The notes: generated by a model from the sequence alone, not told the origin. A stretch of 48,902 bases of DNA from an uncultured Clostridia bacterium (GCA_947626025.1 CANQQQ010000007.1:1-48902), one strand, 5' to 3'; numbered from the stretch's first letter, positions 35,101 through 43,902 are shown. Translations and numbers: made by a program.

Positions 35101-35823
35101 ATAGATGATGCAAAAGAACTGTTAGCTGGAGAGAGCTATTCAAGAGTTGTAATTAATAGTAAATTTGATCCTGAATCAGAAGAAACATTTGCATTTATTC
35201 AAAATGTTAAGGACTTATTAAAAGATAATTCGATAGAAGGATATGTAATAGGAAATTCTCCAATGGCTTATGAGATGAGTGGTACATTTAATGGTGAATT
35301 GGATTTTATAACAGTTATTACAATGATAGCAATATTTATTGTAGTAGAAATTACTTTTAAATCAATATTAATACCAATAATACTTGTGTTAATTATCCAA
35401 TGTGCAGTATATATGACAATGGGAATATTATCATTCTCTGGTCAAGGTGTTTACTTTATATCAATACTAATTGTTCAAAGTATATTAATGGGTGCAACTA
35501 TTGATTATGCAATATTATACACATCATATTATCTTGAGAACAGAAAAAATATGGGAATAAAAGATGCACTTGTAAGTTCTTATAATGGTTCAATACATAC
35601 TATATTAACTTCAAGCTCTATACTTATTATTGTAACTTTAATTGTAGCAAATTTTGCTTCAGCTATTGCTTCAAAGATATGTAGAACAATATCAGAAGGA
35701 ACATTATGTTCAACAATTTTAATTTTAGGATTATTACCAGCAATTCTTGCGATATGTGATAAAATTATTGTAACTGATAAAAATAAGTTAATAAATCGTC
35801 TACAACATATAAGAAAACAGTAA
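32149..35823 (+). CDS. MMPL/RND-family exporter with a large repeat-bearing external loop
   Basis: 1224 residues; TTG start set by GAAGGGAAGGA (32131-32141). The topology fits the MMPL family: TM1 at ~11-31, external loop, TM2-TM6 at ~155-310, TM7 at ~335-352, a second external loop of nearly 690 residues, and TM8-TM12 at ~1052-1205. Family-type motifs are LALSMDYSIMLMNRY (~218-232) and MGATIDYAILYTSYY (~1114-1128), which carry the intramembrane Asp residues used for proton coupling. The second loop contains about seven copies of an ~80-residue repeat (cores near 456, 536, 615, 702, 780, 860, 948). Divergent TetR regulator. The substrate cannot be read from sequence; MMPL proteins move lipids, glycolipids or drugs. 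Confidence 0.92.
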   Translation: MRKITDFIINKRYLILALFVAFAIVCAVLTQKVVINYDMAEYLPSTSETRIGMDIMEKEFAGTETSSLNLMFKGLEDNKKTDVYNFLNELNGIDTVDYDETENYNKDDYTLYVITVDDDADSELATDIYKQVTEKYEQYDIYTSGDVASRNTPVLEIWIIALAVGCAFIILIIMCESYVEPFLFMITILIAVLLNKGTNIIFDSVSNITESISAILQLALSMDYSIMLMNRYNQEKEQETDNIKAMKNALYHAFKSISSSSLTTIVGLIVLVLMSFTIGRDLGLVLAKGVLFSLISIFFILPGLILIFDKWIVKTKKKTPKINIGILGKMSYKIRFISIPLFLLFFIGSFFLKGNLGILYTSSQEDEVSKIFKENNQMAIIYKNEDEDKIAELLPNLENNDNVDEVLAYSNTINESLDYNELNAKLKDLGSDVDIEEYLLKILYYNYYNKDIQNTMTFNEFVRFIKSEVYNNPNVNEKIDETTRADIDRVENFITEAQINKKRTASEIGKLLEIDEDKVKDILIYYSAKKDNTKITINDFINFINNDVLTDKKYSSNFNASSLASLNTLSKFASKTTIQTKMTADQMASLFSLDTSTVNDLYMYHISVDEIDTKMSLSEFSNFVLNYVLTDPNYASSFNEETINNMKLLSTFSNINTIKTEMNVEQLSSIFGINRNLISQVLLMKYSNSIDLTQVDINDLRCSPYDFVEFIIENSSNENISSNIDATTLYTLNLLSNIMNSSLNNISYSYSELADFIGIENSVTKNIYLLYTLNNTSIKMTPSEFVNFILLHKDDEILSGKLSTSVISNLQLIQTVMNGVLNNTQYNSTELSKMLGIDKEKMELLYGLYNTKHINANRTISLNDFIGFLLSDVVTNKDYSANFDNEKILKLNTVNGIMKASMSGTKYTVNEIMSIISVFTDNVDRNMVELLYMYYGSENNYNSNWELTIEEFVRYLNEDILTDSRFDDYIEDEMRKDITDAKTTIDDAKELLAGESYSRVVINSKFDPESEETFAFIQNVKDLLKDNSIEGYVIGNSPMAYEMSGTFNGELDFITVITMIAIFIVVEITFKSILIPIILVLIIQCAVYMTMGILSFSGQGVYFISILIVQSILMGATIDYAILYTSYYLENRKNMGIKDALVSSYNGSIHTILTSSSILIIVTLIVANFASAIASKICRTISEGTLCSTILILGLLPAILAICDKIIVTDKNKLINRLQHIRKQ

Positions 35824-35854
35824 GTTGTAACTAACTATTAAAATATTTATTAGG

Positions 35855-35896
35855 AGAAAAGCAAATGATTACTTGATAAGCATTTGCTTTTCTGTT
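35855..35896 (+). terminator. Terminator after the MMPL gene
   Basis: Perfect 13-bp stem (35855-35867 with 35881-35893), 13-nt loop. The right arm ends in CTTTTCT. Confidence 0.83.
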
Positions 35897-35962
35897 ATAA
35901 TCTAGTAGGAAATTTCTACATATGCATTTAAAATAAATTCTTTAATTGAAAGGAATGAGGAA

Positions 35963-37396
35963 ATGGACGAACAATATGATGTTATAATAGTAGGAGCAGG
36001 ACCAAGTGGCGTTTTTACTGCTTACGAATTAATACAATTAGGATTAAATAAAGATAAAAAAATTCTAATGATAGAACAAGGGAAAAAAGTCGAAAATAGA
36101 AACTGCCCAATAGAAAAGGTTGGACAATGTGTTAAGTGTAAACCATATTGTAATATAACGAGTGGATTTTCAGGAGCAGGAGCTTTTTCTGACGGTAAAT
36201 TAACTTTGCCTAACAAAGATGATGATCATATTGAAGTTGGTGGAAATATACAAGATTATCTAGGTGTAGATAAGACAAAAGAATTAATGTTTTATGCAGA
36301 TGATATATATGTAAAATTTGGAGCAGATACAAAAGTAGAAGGCTTAGAGAACTTAGATGAAATAAAGAAAATTTCAGATAGGGCAAGAGAAAATGGAATA
36401 TTATTATGTAATTGTCCAATAAGACACTTGGGCACAGAAAAGAGTCACGAATTATATGGAAAACTAGAACATTATTTATTAGAAAACAATATTGAAATAA
36501 TGTTTGAAACAAATGTAAAGGATTTGATAATTGAAGATAATAAAGTTAAAGGGGTAGTAGCAGAAAAGTCTAAAATCAATGGCACTGAAAAAAAATTATA
36601 CTCTGATAAAGTTGTTTTAGGAATTGGAAGAAAAGGCGCAGAATGGCTTGCTGAAATGTGTGATAAGCATGGGATAGAAAATACAGCAGGTATAGTTGAT
36701 ATAGGTGTTAGATATGAATTGCCAGATGCAGTTATGAAGGATATAAATAAATATATGTATGAGGGTAAATTTGTAGGATATTTACCTCCATATGGTGACA
36801 AAGTAAGAACTTTCTGCCAAAATCCAAGTGGATTTGTAGCAAATGAGGTTTATGATAATAACTTGACATTAGTAAATGGGCATGCTTATAAAGATAGAAA
36901 AAGTACAAATACAAATTTAGCGCTACTTGCATCTCATCATTTTAATAATCCATTTAAAGAACCGATAAAATATGGTATGAATATCGCAGAAAATGCAAAT
37001 CAATTAGGAAAAGGTAATGTATTGGTACAAAGATTAGGAGATATATTAGCAGGAAAACGTACATGGCAAGAGGAATTAGAAAAAAATAGTGTTGTTCCTA
37101 CATTAAAAACAGCAATAGCAGGGGATATTACTTATGCAATAGGATATAGAACAATGGTAGATATTTTAGAATTTATAAAGACTATGGATAAAGTAATTCC
37201 AGGATTTGCACATCCAGACAATTTACTATATGCAGCAGAGATTAAATTCTATTCAAACGAATTAATAATAGATAATAATTTTAAAACTAGTGTTGAAGGT
37301 CTATATTCTATAGGCGATGGAGGAGGATTGACAAGAGGTTTAATTATGGCTTCTGCTAGTGGTGTTCAGATGGCTCGAGTTTTATTTGCAAAATAG
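35963..37396 (+). CDS. FAD-dependent oxidoreductase (COG2509-like)
   Basis: 477 residues. N-terminal FAD-binding Rossmann motif VIIVGAGPSGVFTAYEL with GAGPSG at 11-16, a Cys-rich stretch NCPIEKVGQCVKCKPYCNI at about 49-67, the FSGAGAFSDGKL segment, and the C-terminal YSIGDGGGLTRGLIMASASG that closes the flavin site. This is the widespread uncharacterised FAD-dependent dehydrogenase family of Firmicutes; substrate and acceptor are unknown. The cysteines could be redox-active or bind metal, but the spacing is not a textbook cluster motif. Single gene, Shine-Dalgarno GAAAGGAATGA (35949-35959). Confidence 0.9.
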   Translation: MDEQYDVIIVGAGPSGVFTAYELIQLGLNKDKKILMIEQGKKVENRNCPIEKVGQCVKCKPYCNITSGFSGAGAFSDGKLTLPNKDDDHIEVGGNIQDYLGVDKTKELMFYADDIYVKFGADTKVEGLENLDEIKKISDRARENGILLCNCPIRHLGTEKSHELYGKLEHYLLENNIEIMFETNVKDLIIEDNKVKGVVAEKSKINGTEKKLYSDKVVLGIGRKGAEWLAEMCDKHGIENTAGIVDIGVRYELPDAVMKDINKYMYEGKFVGYLPPYGDKVRTFCQNPSGFVANEVYDNNLTLVNGHAYKDRKSTNTNLALLASHHFNNPFKEPIKYGMNIAENANQLGKGNVLVQRLGDILAGKRTWQEELEKNSVVPTLKTAIAGDITYAIGYRTMVDILEFIKTMDKVIPGFAHPDNLLYAAEIKFYSNELIIDNNFKTSVEGLYSIGDGGGLTRGLIMASASGVQMARVLFAK

Positions 37397-37431
37397 AATT
37401 GAGCACTCTTCAATATTTAATGTATTATTAC

Positions 37432-37460
37432 TTGACATTTACGGAAATAGGTGTTATAAT
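37432..37460 (+). promoter_or_regulatory. Perfect, extended -10 sigma-A promoter of the rimP-nusA-infB operon
   Basis: TTGACA (37432-37437), 17-bp spacer, TATAAT (37455-37460), plus TG at 37452-37453 as extended -10. Confidence 0.92.
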
Positions 37461-37486
37461 ACAAAACATACTAAAAGAGAATACAG

Positions 37487-37513
37487 AAAGGGTGGAAGCA
37501 AATTCCACCCTTT
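37487..37513 (+). promoter_or_regulatory. Leader hairpin before rimP, attenuator-like
   Basis: Perfect 11-bp stem AAAGGGTGGAA/TTCCACCCTTT with loop GCAAA, only ~20 nt after the predicted transcription start and 22 nt before the rimP start codon. The T run is short (TTTGAC). A terminator-like hairpin in this position fits NusA-dependent autoregulation as described for the Bacillus nusA operon; that role here is inference. Confidence 0.6.
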
Positions 37514-37534
37514 GACTATGAGGGGGATTATATA

Positions 37535-37991
37535 TTGGCAAGTATTGAAGAAAAAGTTATGAATTTGATTTCACCTAAAATTAAAGAACTTGGGTATGAA
37601 TTATATGACGTTGAATATGCTAAAGAAGGTAAAGACTATTTTTTGAGAGTATTCATAGATAGCGATAGACGGAATAGACTTAAATGATTGTGAAAAAGTT
37701 AATAATGGCATTAATGATATTTTAGATACAGCCGATTATATAAAAGAACAATACTTTTTAGAAGTTTCATCTCCTGGAATAGAGAGGGTTCTAAGAAAAG
37801 ATAAACATTTAGAGCAAAATATTGGAAGTGAAGTTATAATAAATCTCTTTAAACCCTTTAATGGTAAGAGACAATTGGAGGGAGTATTAAACAGATTTGA
37901 TGAAAAAAATGTTTATTTAGAGCAAGAAAAAGATATAATTGAAATAGAAAGAAAAAATATATCTTTAATAAAACTTAAATTTGAATGGTAA
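37535..37991 (+). pseudogene. rimP: Ribosome maturation factor RimP, frameshifted
   Basis: TTG start at 37535 after GAGGGGGA (37520-37527). The first 44 codons read as RimP (ASIEEKVMNLISPKIKELGY, then YFLRVFIDSD), then the frame runs to a TGA at 37685. From 37668 the +1 frame resumes RimP perfectly (DGIDLNDCEKVNNGINDILD, VSSPGIERVLRKDKH, ending LIKLKFEW) to the TAA at 37989-37991. Removing one base near 37664-37668 restores a 151-residue protein of normal length. RimP binds the 30S subunit during maturation. Both halves are otherwise well preserved, so the cause is either a recent mutation or a sequencing/assembly error. No convincing slippery site is present. Confidence 0.9.
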
Positions 37992-38019
37992 ATTTTTTGG
38001 AGAAAGGAATGATTGATAA

Positions 38020-39156
38020 ATGAAAGCAATAGACAATAAAGAATTAGAGCAAGCATTAATTTTATTAGAGAAAGAGAAGGGAATAGAAAAAAAATATTTA
38101 CTAGAGTCTATAGAAACAGCACTAGTTACTGCATATAAAAGAAATTATGATTCAAGCGACAATGTAAAAGTAACATTAGATGAAGAAACAGGTGAAACTC
38201 ATATATATGCGATAAAAGAAGTAGCAAAAAGAGTTACTAATCCAATATTACAAATCTCAATGAAAGAAGCACAAAAAATTAATCCAGCAGTTTTGGCAGG
38301 AGAAACAATTGATATAGAAATAGTTCCAAAAAATTTTGGTAGAATTGCAGCACAAACAGCTAAACAAGTTATAATTCAAAAGCTTAGAGAAGCTGAGAGA
38401 AATTTAACTTTTGGTGAATTTAATGAGAGAAAAGGAGAAATATTATCAGGAATAGTTCAAAAGGCGGATACAGGAGTAATAATAGTAGATTTAGGAAAAC
38501 TTGAAGGAATTATGCCTAAGAAAGAACAAATACCATCAGAAACCTATAAAGTAAATGATAAAATAAAGGGATATGTAGTTGATGTTGTTAGAGGAAATAA
38601 GGGAAATCCACAAGTTATAATATCAAGAGCATGTCCAGATTTTGTTAAAAAATTGTTCCAACTAGAAATACCTGAGATATATGAAGGACTAATTGAAGTA
38701 AAGAGTGTGGCAAGAGATTTAGGAAATAAGGAAAAAGGAGCAAATGATCCAGGAAGTAGATGCAAAGTAGCAGTAGCTTCAGCAGATGAAAACATAGACC
38801 CAGTTGGTTCTTGCGTTGGACAAAAAGGTGTAAGAATTCAAAATATAATAAATGAATTACATGGAGAAAAAATAGATGTTATTGAATGGAATGAAGATCC
38901 ATCAATATTTATAGCTTCTGCTTTATTACCTGCACAAGTAATGGCAGTAGATGTTAATGAAGAAGAAAAACAAGCTAGAGTAATAGTAAAAGACGATCAA
39001 TTATCACTTGCAATCGGAAAATCAGGTCAAAATGCAAGATTAGCAGCAAGACTTACTGGTTGGAAGATAGACATTAAATCAGAAACTCAGTTTAGAGAAA
39101 TGCTATCAAATATGGAAAATGAAGAAGAAACAGAAAAACAAGAGAAAGAAAAATAA
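38020..39156 (+). CDS. nusA: Transcription termination/antitermination factor NusA
   Basis: 378 residues. N-terminal RNA-polymerase-binding domain (ELEQALILLEKEKGIEKKYL), S1 domain (~133-200, GEILSGIVQKADTGVIIVDL), and two KH domains (~230-345) with VGSCVGQKGVRIQNIINEL and SLAIGKSGQNARLAARLTGW. About 8-10 extra residues (DLGNKEKGAND) interrupt the normally compact AREPGSR-type junction between S1 and KH. Acidic/Lys tail at the end. Shine-Dalgarno GAAAGGAATGAT (38002-38013). It stimulates pausing and hairpin-dependent termination, and may act on the hairpin at 37487. Confidence 0.97.
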   Translation: MKAIDNKELEQALILLEKEKGIEKKYLLESIETALVTAYKRNYDSSDNVKVTLDEETGETHIYAIKEVAKRVTNPILQISMKEAQKINPAVLAGETIDIEIVPKNFGRIAAQTAKQVIIQKLREAERNLTFGEFNERKGEILSGIVQKADTGVIIVDLGKLEGIMPKKEQIPSETYKVNDKIKGYVVDVVRGNKGNPQVIISRACPDFVKKLFQLEIPEIYEGLIEVKSVARDLGNKEKGANDPGSRCKVAVASADENIDPVGSCVGQKGVRIQNIINELHGEKIDVIEWNEDPSIFIASALLPAQVMAVDVNEEEKQARVIVKDDQLSLAIGKSGQNARLAARLTGWKIDIKSETQFREMLSNMENEEETEKQEKEK

Positions 39157-39176
39157 ATTTCCAAGGAGGAAAATCT

Positions 39177-39530
39177 TTGAATACAGAATATAAAGATGCA
39201 TATCAAAAAAAACGAATACTAGGTATGCTAGGAATATCTGCTAAAGCAGGTAAAATAGTCTGTGGTACAGATGCTACGATAGATGAGATTGAAAGGCACA
39301 AGGTTGGTTTAGTTATTGTTGCAGAAAATGCGTCTGAAAAGACACAGAAAAATATAAAATTTATATGTGATAAAAATAAAGTTACAATTTTGAAATTTGG
39401 AAATATAGATGAGATAAGCAAGGCTATAGGAAATAATAACAAAGCAATTATAGGGATAAAATCAAAAAGCTTGTCAGAAGAAATTGAAAAACTTATTAAA
39501 GAAAATGGGGGTGATTTGCTACATGGATAA
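39177..39530 (+). CDS. ylxQ: L7Ae-family ribosomal/RNA-binding protein YlxQ
   Basis: 117 residues, TTG start after AAGGAGG (39163-39169). L7Ae/L30e fold: [21 protein letters not shown] at the start, then [18 protein letters not shown] and the KVTILKFG strand. These proteins bind kink-turn RNA. Normally ylxR (rnpM) lies between nusA and ylxQ; here only 20 bp separate them and ylxR is absent. Its end overlaps the infB start by 8 nt, suggesting translational coupling. Confidence 0.93.
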   Translation: MNTEYKDAYQKKRILGMLGISAKAGKIVCGTDATIDEIERHKVGLVIVAENASEKTQKNIKFICDKNKVTILKFGNIDEISKAIGNNNKAIIGIKSKSLSEEIEKLIKENGGDLLHG

Positions 39531-42471
39531 AATAAAAGTACATGAGTTAGCAAAAGAATTAGGAGTAGCAAGCAAAGAAATCGTATCAATAGCAAACGAG
39601 TTAGGTGCAGATGTCAAAAACCATTTAAGCACTATTGATGAGCAAATGATAAGAAAGATAAAAAATAAATTAAATAAGGAAATGAATAGTCAAAATATGG
39701 AAAAAAGTAAAGAGAAAAAATCAAATATACAGGAAGAAAAATCTCCTGTAATTATAAGAAGAGCCGTAATAATTTCTGACGAGGAAGAAAGCAATAAAGA
39801 AATTAATAATACTATTGATAAGAATAAAAAAGATGTTGGTAAGGTTGTAGAAAGAAAAAACAAGGATTACAATATTGTTTATAGAAATAAGCCAACAAAG
39901 CCAATGACTGCTAGTGAACTTTTTGGACTAACTAAAAAGAAAAAGGAAGAACCGGCAGTTGAAGAAAAGCCAAAAACTCCTAAAAATGTGGAAGTAAAAA
40001 CTGAAAATGTAGCAGAGAAACCTAAAGCAGTAAGTCAAGCTACTGAAGAGCATAAAGAGACTATAGTTAAAACAAATACTATTGCAGACAATGAAAGAAG
40101 TTTTGATAGAACAAGTAATCAAGGATATGCAAATAGGAACAATAGAAACTTTGATAGAAATAATGTATCAAATAAGAATCAAAGTAGTGGTGGATTTAAT
40201 AGAAATAATGGTTATCAAGACAGAAATAATGGACAAAGTTTTTCACATAGAAATAATTTTAATAATAATGGAAGAAACTTTGATAGAAACGGAAACAGAA
40301 ATCAAAGCAATAATTTTAATAGAAATAATAACTTTAATAAGAATAATGGATATAGATCTAATAGACCACTTGATGAAAAAGGAATTGAGAAAAATATTAA
40401 GAACATCATGGAAGCAGACTTTGGTGAAAAAGAGATTACAAGAGAGTATAATAAAAACTTAAACAAGCAAAAAAATAATAGAACAGACGAAACAAAGGCT
40501 AAAAAGAACGTAAAATCAAGAAGAAGCGGTATGGATGAAAATTTTGACAGCGGAAAGCTAAAAGATTTGAAACAAACTAATAGACTATCAAATATGTTTG
40601 ATGATCAAGAAGGCGGAATGCTTGACTATTATGATTTAAGTAAGAGAAAAGATAAGAAAAATAAAAAGAAGAATGTTGTTCAAGAAGAAGAAAGAACTAA
40701 ACAAAAAATCTTTGAATTAACAGAAATAACAATTCCGGAGATAATAACTGTAAAAGATTTAGCTGCTGAAATGAAGAAAACTTCAGGAGATGTTATTAAA
40801 AAGTTATTAAATTATGGAATTATGGCAACAATAAATAATGACATTGATTTTGATACAGCATTTTTAATAGCACAAGAATTTGGAATAACTGCTAAGAAGA
40901 AAGAAGTTATAACAGATGAAGATATATTATTTGATGATACAGAGGATAAAGAAGAAGATCTAGTAACACGTCCACCAGTTATAGTTGTAATGGGACACGT
41001 AGATCATGGTAAAACTTCACTTTTAGACGCTATTAGACAAACGAATGTAATAGAAGGCGAAGCAGGTGGAATTACCCAAAAAATAGGTGCTTATAAAGTA
41101 GAAGTTAATGGTAGGGAAATAACTTTCCTAGATACACCTGGACATGAAGCATTTACTGGTATGAGAGCGAGAGGAGCACAAGTAACTGATATAGCAATAT
41201 TAGTAGTTGCTGCAAATGATGGAGTTATGCCACAAACTGTTGAGGCTATAAACCATGCAAAATCAGCAGGAATTCCAATTATAGTTGCGATTAATAAAAT
41301 TGATGTTGAAGGTGCAAATCCTCAAAAGGTAAAAGAAGAATTAATGAAATATGATTTAGTTCCAGAAGAATGGGGCGGAAATACTGTTTTTGTTGAGATT
41401 TCTGCAAAGAAAAGAATTAACATAGATGGATTGCTAGAAATGGTATTATTAGTTGCTGATATGCAAGAATTAAAAGCAAATCCAAATAAACAATCTAAAG
41501 GTGTTGTAATTGAAGCAAGACTTGATAAAACAAGAGGACCAGTTGCTACAATGCTTGTACAACGTGGTACATTGGATACAGGAGATATGATAGTTGTTGG
41601 ATCTGTAATTGGTAGAGTTAGAGCAATGACAAACGAAAATGGAAAGAAGGTAAAAAAAGCAGGACCATCTACACCAGTAGAAATTTTAGGATTAACAGAG
41701 GTACCAGAGGCAGGAGAAACTTTCTATGAAGTAGAAGATGAAAAGACAGCTAAACATTTAATTGAAAAGAGAAAACGTCAAGCAAGAGAAAAATCAATCA
41801 ATTCAATTTCAAAATTATCATTAAATGATTTGTTTAAACAAATTGAAAGAGGAAAGTTAAAAGAATTAAATTTAATAGTAAAAGCAGATTTACAAGGTTC
41901 AGTAGAAGCTGTACAATCAAGCTTAGAAAAATTATCTAATGAAGAAGTAAAAGTAAAAGTTATTCATGCTAATGTTGGTGGGGTTACAGAATCAGATGTA
42001 ACTTTAGCAAAGGTTGCAAATGCTATTATAATAGCATTTAACGTAAGACCAGAGCCATTAGCAAAACTTGCAGCTGAAAAGGAAGAAATAGAAATAAAAA
42101 CATACTCAGTAATTTATAATGCTATTGAAGATGTCAAAGATGCTATGACAGGAATGCTAGATCCAAAATTTGAAGAGAAAATTATAGGAAATGCAGAAAT
42201 TCGTCAAGTATTCAAAGTAAGTTCTTTAGGTTCAATAGCAGGATGCTATGTAACTAGTGGAAAAATTGAACGCCATGCTGGAGTTAGAGTAATAAGAGAT
42301 AATGTAGTAATCCATGAAGGAAAATTAGCATCTTTAAAGAGATTTAAAGATGATGTAAAAGAGGTTGCAGAAGGATATGAATGTGGATTGCAAATAGAAA
42401 ATTATAATGACATATTAGAAGGAGATACTTTAGAATTATTTATTATGCAAGAAATTAAGAAAGGTAAGTAG
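39523..42471 (+). CDS. infB: Translation initiation factor IF-2
   Basis: 982 residues from ATG 39523 ([20 protein letters not shown], the usual IF2 N-terminal domain), set by GGGGGTGA (39507-39514); an upstream ATG at 39484 inside ylxQ is rejected. Residues ~189-282 are a low-complexity Asn/Arg/Phe-rich region with repeated RNN and NFDRN units. A second IF2_N-like domain follows around 400-460. GTPase G1 GHVDHGKT is at 491-498 and G3 DTPGHE follows; domain II and the C-terminal fMet-tRNA-binding domain are complete. It positions initiator tRNA on the ribosome. Fourth gene of the operon. Confidence 0.97.
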   Translation: MDKIKVHELAKELGVASKEIVSIANELGADVKNHLSTIDEQMIRKIKNKLNKEMNSQNMEKSKEKKSNIQEEKSPVIIRRAVIISDEEESNKEINNTIDKNKKDVGKVVERKNKDYNIVYRNKPTKPMTASELFGLTKKKKEEPAVEEKPKTPKNVEVKTENVAEKPKAVSQATEEHKETIVKTNTIADNERSFDRTSNQGYANRNNRNFDRNNVSNKNQSSGGFNRNNGYQDRNNGQSFSHRNNFNNNGRNFDRNGNRNQSNNFNRNNNFNKNNGYRSNRPLDEKGIEKNIKNIMEADFGEKEITREYNKNLNKQKNNRTDETKAKKNVKSRRSGMDENFDSGKLKDLKQTNRLSNMFDDQEGGMLDYYDLSKRKDKKNKKKNVVQEEERTKQKIFELTEITIPEIITVKDLAAEMKKTSGDVIKKLLNYGIMATINNDIDFDTAFLIAQEFGITAKKKEVITDEDILFDDTEDKEEDLVTRPPVIVVMGHVDHGKTSLLDAIRQTNVIEGEAGGITQKIGAYKVEVNGREITFLDTPGHEAFTGMRARGAQVTDIAILVVAANDGVMPQTVEAINHAKSAGIPIIVAINKIDVEGANPQKVKEELMKYDLVPEEWGGNTVFVEISAKKRINIDGLLEMVLLVADMQELKANPNKQSKGVVIEARLDKTRGPVATMLVQRGTLDTGDMIVVGSVIGRVRAMTNENGKKVKKAGPSTPVEILGLTEVPEAGETFYEVEDEKTAKHLIEKRKRQAREKSINSISKLSLNDLFKQIERGKLKELNLIVKADLQGSVEAVQSSLEKLSNEEVKVKVIHANVGGVTESDVTLAKVANAIIIAFNVRPEPLAKLAAEKEEIEIKTYSVIYNAIEDVKDAMTGMLDPKFEEKIIGNAEIRQVFKVSSLGSIAGCYVTSGKIERHAGVRVIRDNVVIHEGKLASLKRFKDDVKEVAEGYECGLQIENYNDILEGDTLELFIMQEIKKGK

Positions 42472-42529
42472 TTAAACAATTACTAATTCTTTCTAAAACT
42501 TATATGTGCATTAGGAAGGAATGATAAAA

Positions 42530-42892
42530 ATGAATAAAAATTCAAATAGATTAGGGCGTATAGATGAGGAATTAAAGAAAGAAATAAGTAATATAATTAA
42601 TTATGACCTAAAAAATCCTAACATAACAGGTTTAATAAGTGTAACAAAAGTAAAGATTACACCAGACTTAAAGTATGCCCAAGTATATGTTAGTATATTG
42701 AATTCGAAAAATAAAAAAGAAACTTTAGCAACATTAAAAAAGGCATCAGGATTTGTAAGATCAGAGGTAGCAAAAAGAGTAAACTTAAGAATTACTCCAG
42801 AAATCATATTCGTATTAGATGATTCAATGGAATATGGAGAAAGAATAGATAAGATTCTTAAAGACATTTTACCACCAAGAGATGAAAAATAA
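42530..42892 (+). CDS. rbfA: Ribosome-binding factor A
   Basis: 120 residues from ATG 42530; an in-frame ATG at 42521 abuts the GGAAGGA site (42514-42520) and is less likely. KH-type fold: NRLGRIDEELKKEISNIINY, DLKNPNITGLISVTKVKITP, YAQVYVSIL, LRITPEIIFVLDDSMEYGERI. It binds the 30S subunit and helps mature the 5' end of 16S rRNA, especially at low temperature. 58 bp after infB, same operon. Confidence 0.95.
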   Translation: MNKNSNRLGRIDEELKKEISNIINYDLKNPNITGLISVTKVKITPDLKYAQVYVSILNSKNKKETLATLKKASGFVRSEVAKRVNLRITPEIIFVLDDSMEYGERIDKILKDILPPRDEK

Positions 42893-42948
42893 TCTGTATA
42901 TTACTTATTCTTGTCATATATTTGCTACAGAAAGGAATGATATAAGAG

Positions 42949-43902
42949 ATGACATTAGATGATATAAAAAATGAAATAGACAAAGCTAATACTATAATAA
43001 TTGAAACACATGAGACACCTGATGGTGATGCTATTGGAAGTAGTTTAGCTATGTATTTAGCACTAAAAAGTATAGGAAAAGATGTTGATGTAGTTATTCC
43101 AACTTTTTCAAAGACATTTAATTTTTTACCAGGAGCAGATGAAATAAAAAAAGAAGGTAGAGATATTAAATATGATCTAGGAATAGCATTAGATTGCACA
43201 GATACAAAAAGATTAAAAGGCTATGAACCATATTTTGAGAATGCAAAAACATCAGTCTGCATAGATCATCATGGAAGTAATAAAATGTTCGCAGATTATA
43301 ACTATGTAGATCCTGTTGCTCCTGCATGTGCTCAAACTTTAATAGTAGTATTAGGAAAATTAGGAATTGACATAGATAAAGAAATAGGAACTTGTATATT
43401 GGCAGGAATAATAACTGATACAGGTGGATTTAAATATGATGGAGTAACAACAGAGACATTTGAATTTGTTGCAGACTTATTAAGGAAAGGTGTTAATGTA
43501 TCAGAAACATATAAAAGGGTATTACAAGTTAAGACTAAAGCTAATTTTTTACTTACAAAAAAGATTATCGATAGAATAGAATTCCTAGAAGGTGGTAAAA
43601 TCACTTTTACATATATAACAAAACAAGATATTGAAGAAGTTAATGCTGAAGAAGGAGACCATGAGGGATTGGTTGAATTTGGTAGAGATGTTGAAGGAGT
43701 CGAGGTTTCGATATTTTTAAGACAACAAGATGATAATACATATAAGGCATCACTTCGTTCAAAGGACTATGTAAATGTAGCAGATGTATGTCTAATGTTT
43801 AATGGTGGAGGACATGAGAAAGCAGCAGGATGTACTATGAATATGAGCTTAGAGGAAGCCAAAGAAAAAATAATTAATCGAGTAAAAACATTTTTAAAGT
43901 AA
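42949..43902 (+). CDS. nrnA: DHH-family phosphoesterase NrnA (nanoRNase/pAp phosphatase)
   Basis: 317 residues. DHH motifs: IIETHETPDGDAIGSSLAMY (motif I), IALDCTD (motif II), CIDHHGSN (motif III) and GIITDTGGFKYDG (motif IV). The C-terminal DHHA1 domain ends FNGGGHEKAAGCTMN. The family degrades 2-5 nt RNAs and dephosphorylates 3'-phosphoadenosine 5'-phosphate. In Firmicutes it is commonly next to rbfA and truB, as here. Shine-Dalgarno GAAAGGAATGAT (42930-42941), 56 bp after rbfA. Confidence 0.94.
   Translation: MTLDDIKNEIDKANTIIIETHETPDGDAIGSSLAMYLALKSIGKDVDVVIPTFSKTFNFLPGADEIKKEGRDIKYDLGIALDCTDTKRLKGYEPYFENAKTSVCIDHHGSNKMFADYNYVDPVAPACAQTLIVVLGKLGIDIDKEIGTCILAGIITDTGGFKYDGVTTETFEFVADLLRKGVNVSETYKRVLQVKTKANFLLTKKIIDRIEFLEGGKITFTYITKQDIEEVNAEEGDHEGLVEFGRDVEGVEVSIFLRQQDDNTYKASLRSKDYVNVADVCLMFNGGGHEKAAGCTMNMSLEEAKEKIINRVKTFLK

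Noticed and set aside
37359-37562. 67-codon plus-strand ORF between the FAD enzyme and rimP
   Set aside because: It overlaps the end of the FAD enzyme, the perfect promoter and the leader hairpin; shadow frame.
37535-37991. Programmed +1 frameshift in rimP
   Set aside because: There is no prfB-like CTT-TGA or other slippery context where the frames meet, and RimP identity switches before the stop, which points to an indel.
39203-39595. 130-codon minus-strand ORF across ylxQ/infB
   Set aside because: Shadow of two well-supported overlapping genes on the plus strand; leucine/serine-rich composition is typical of antisense AT-rich coding DNA.
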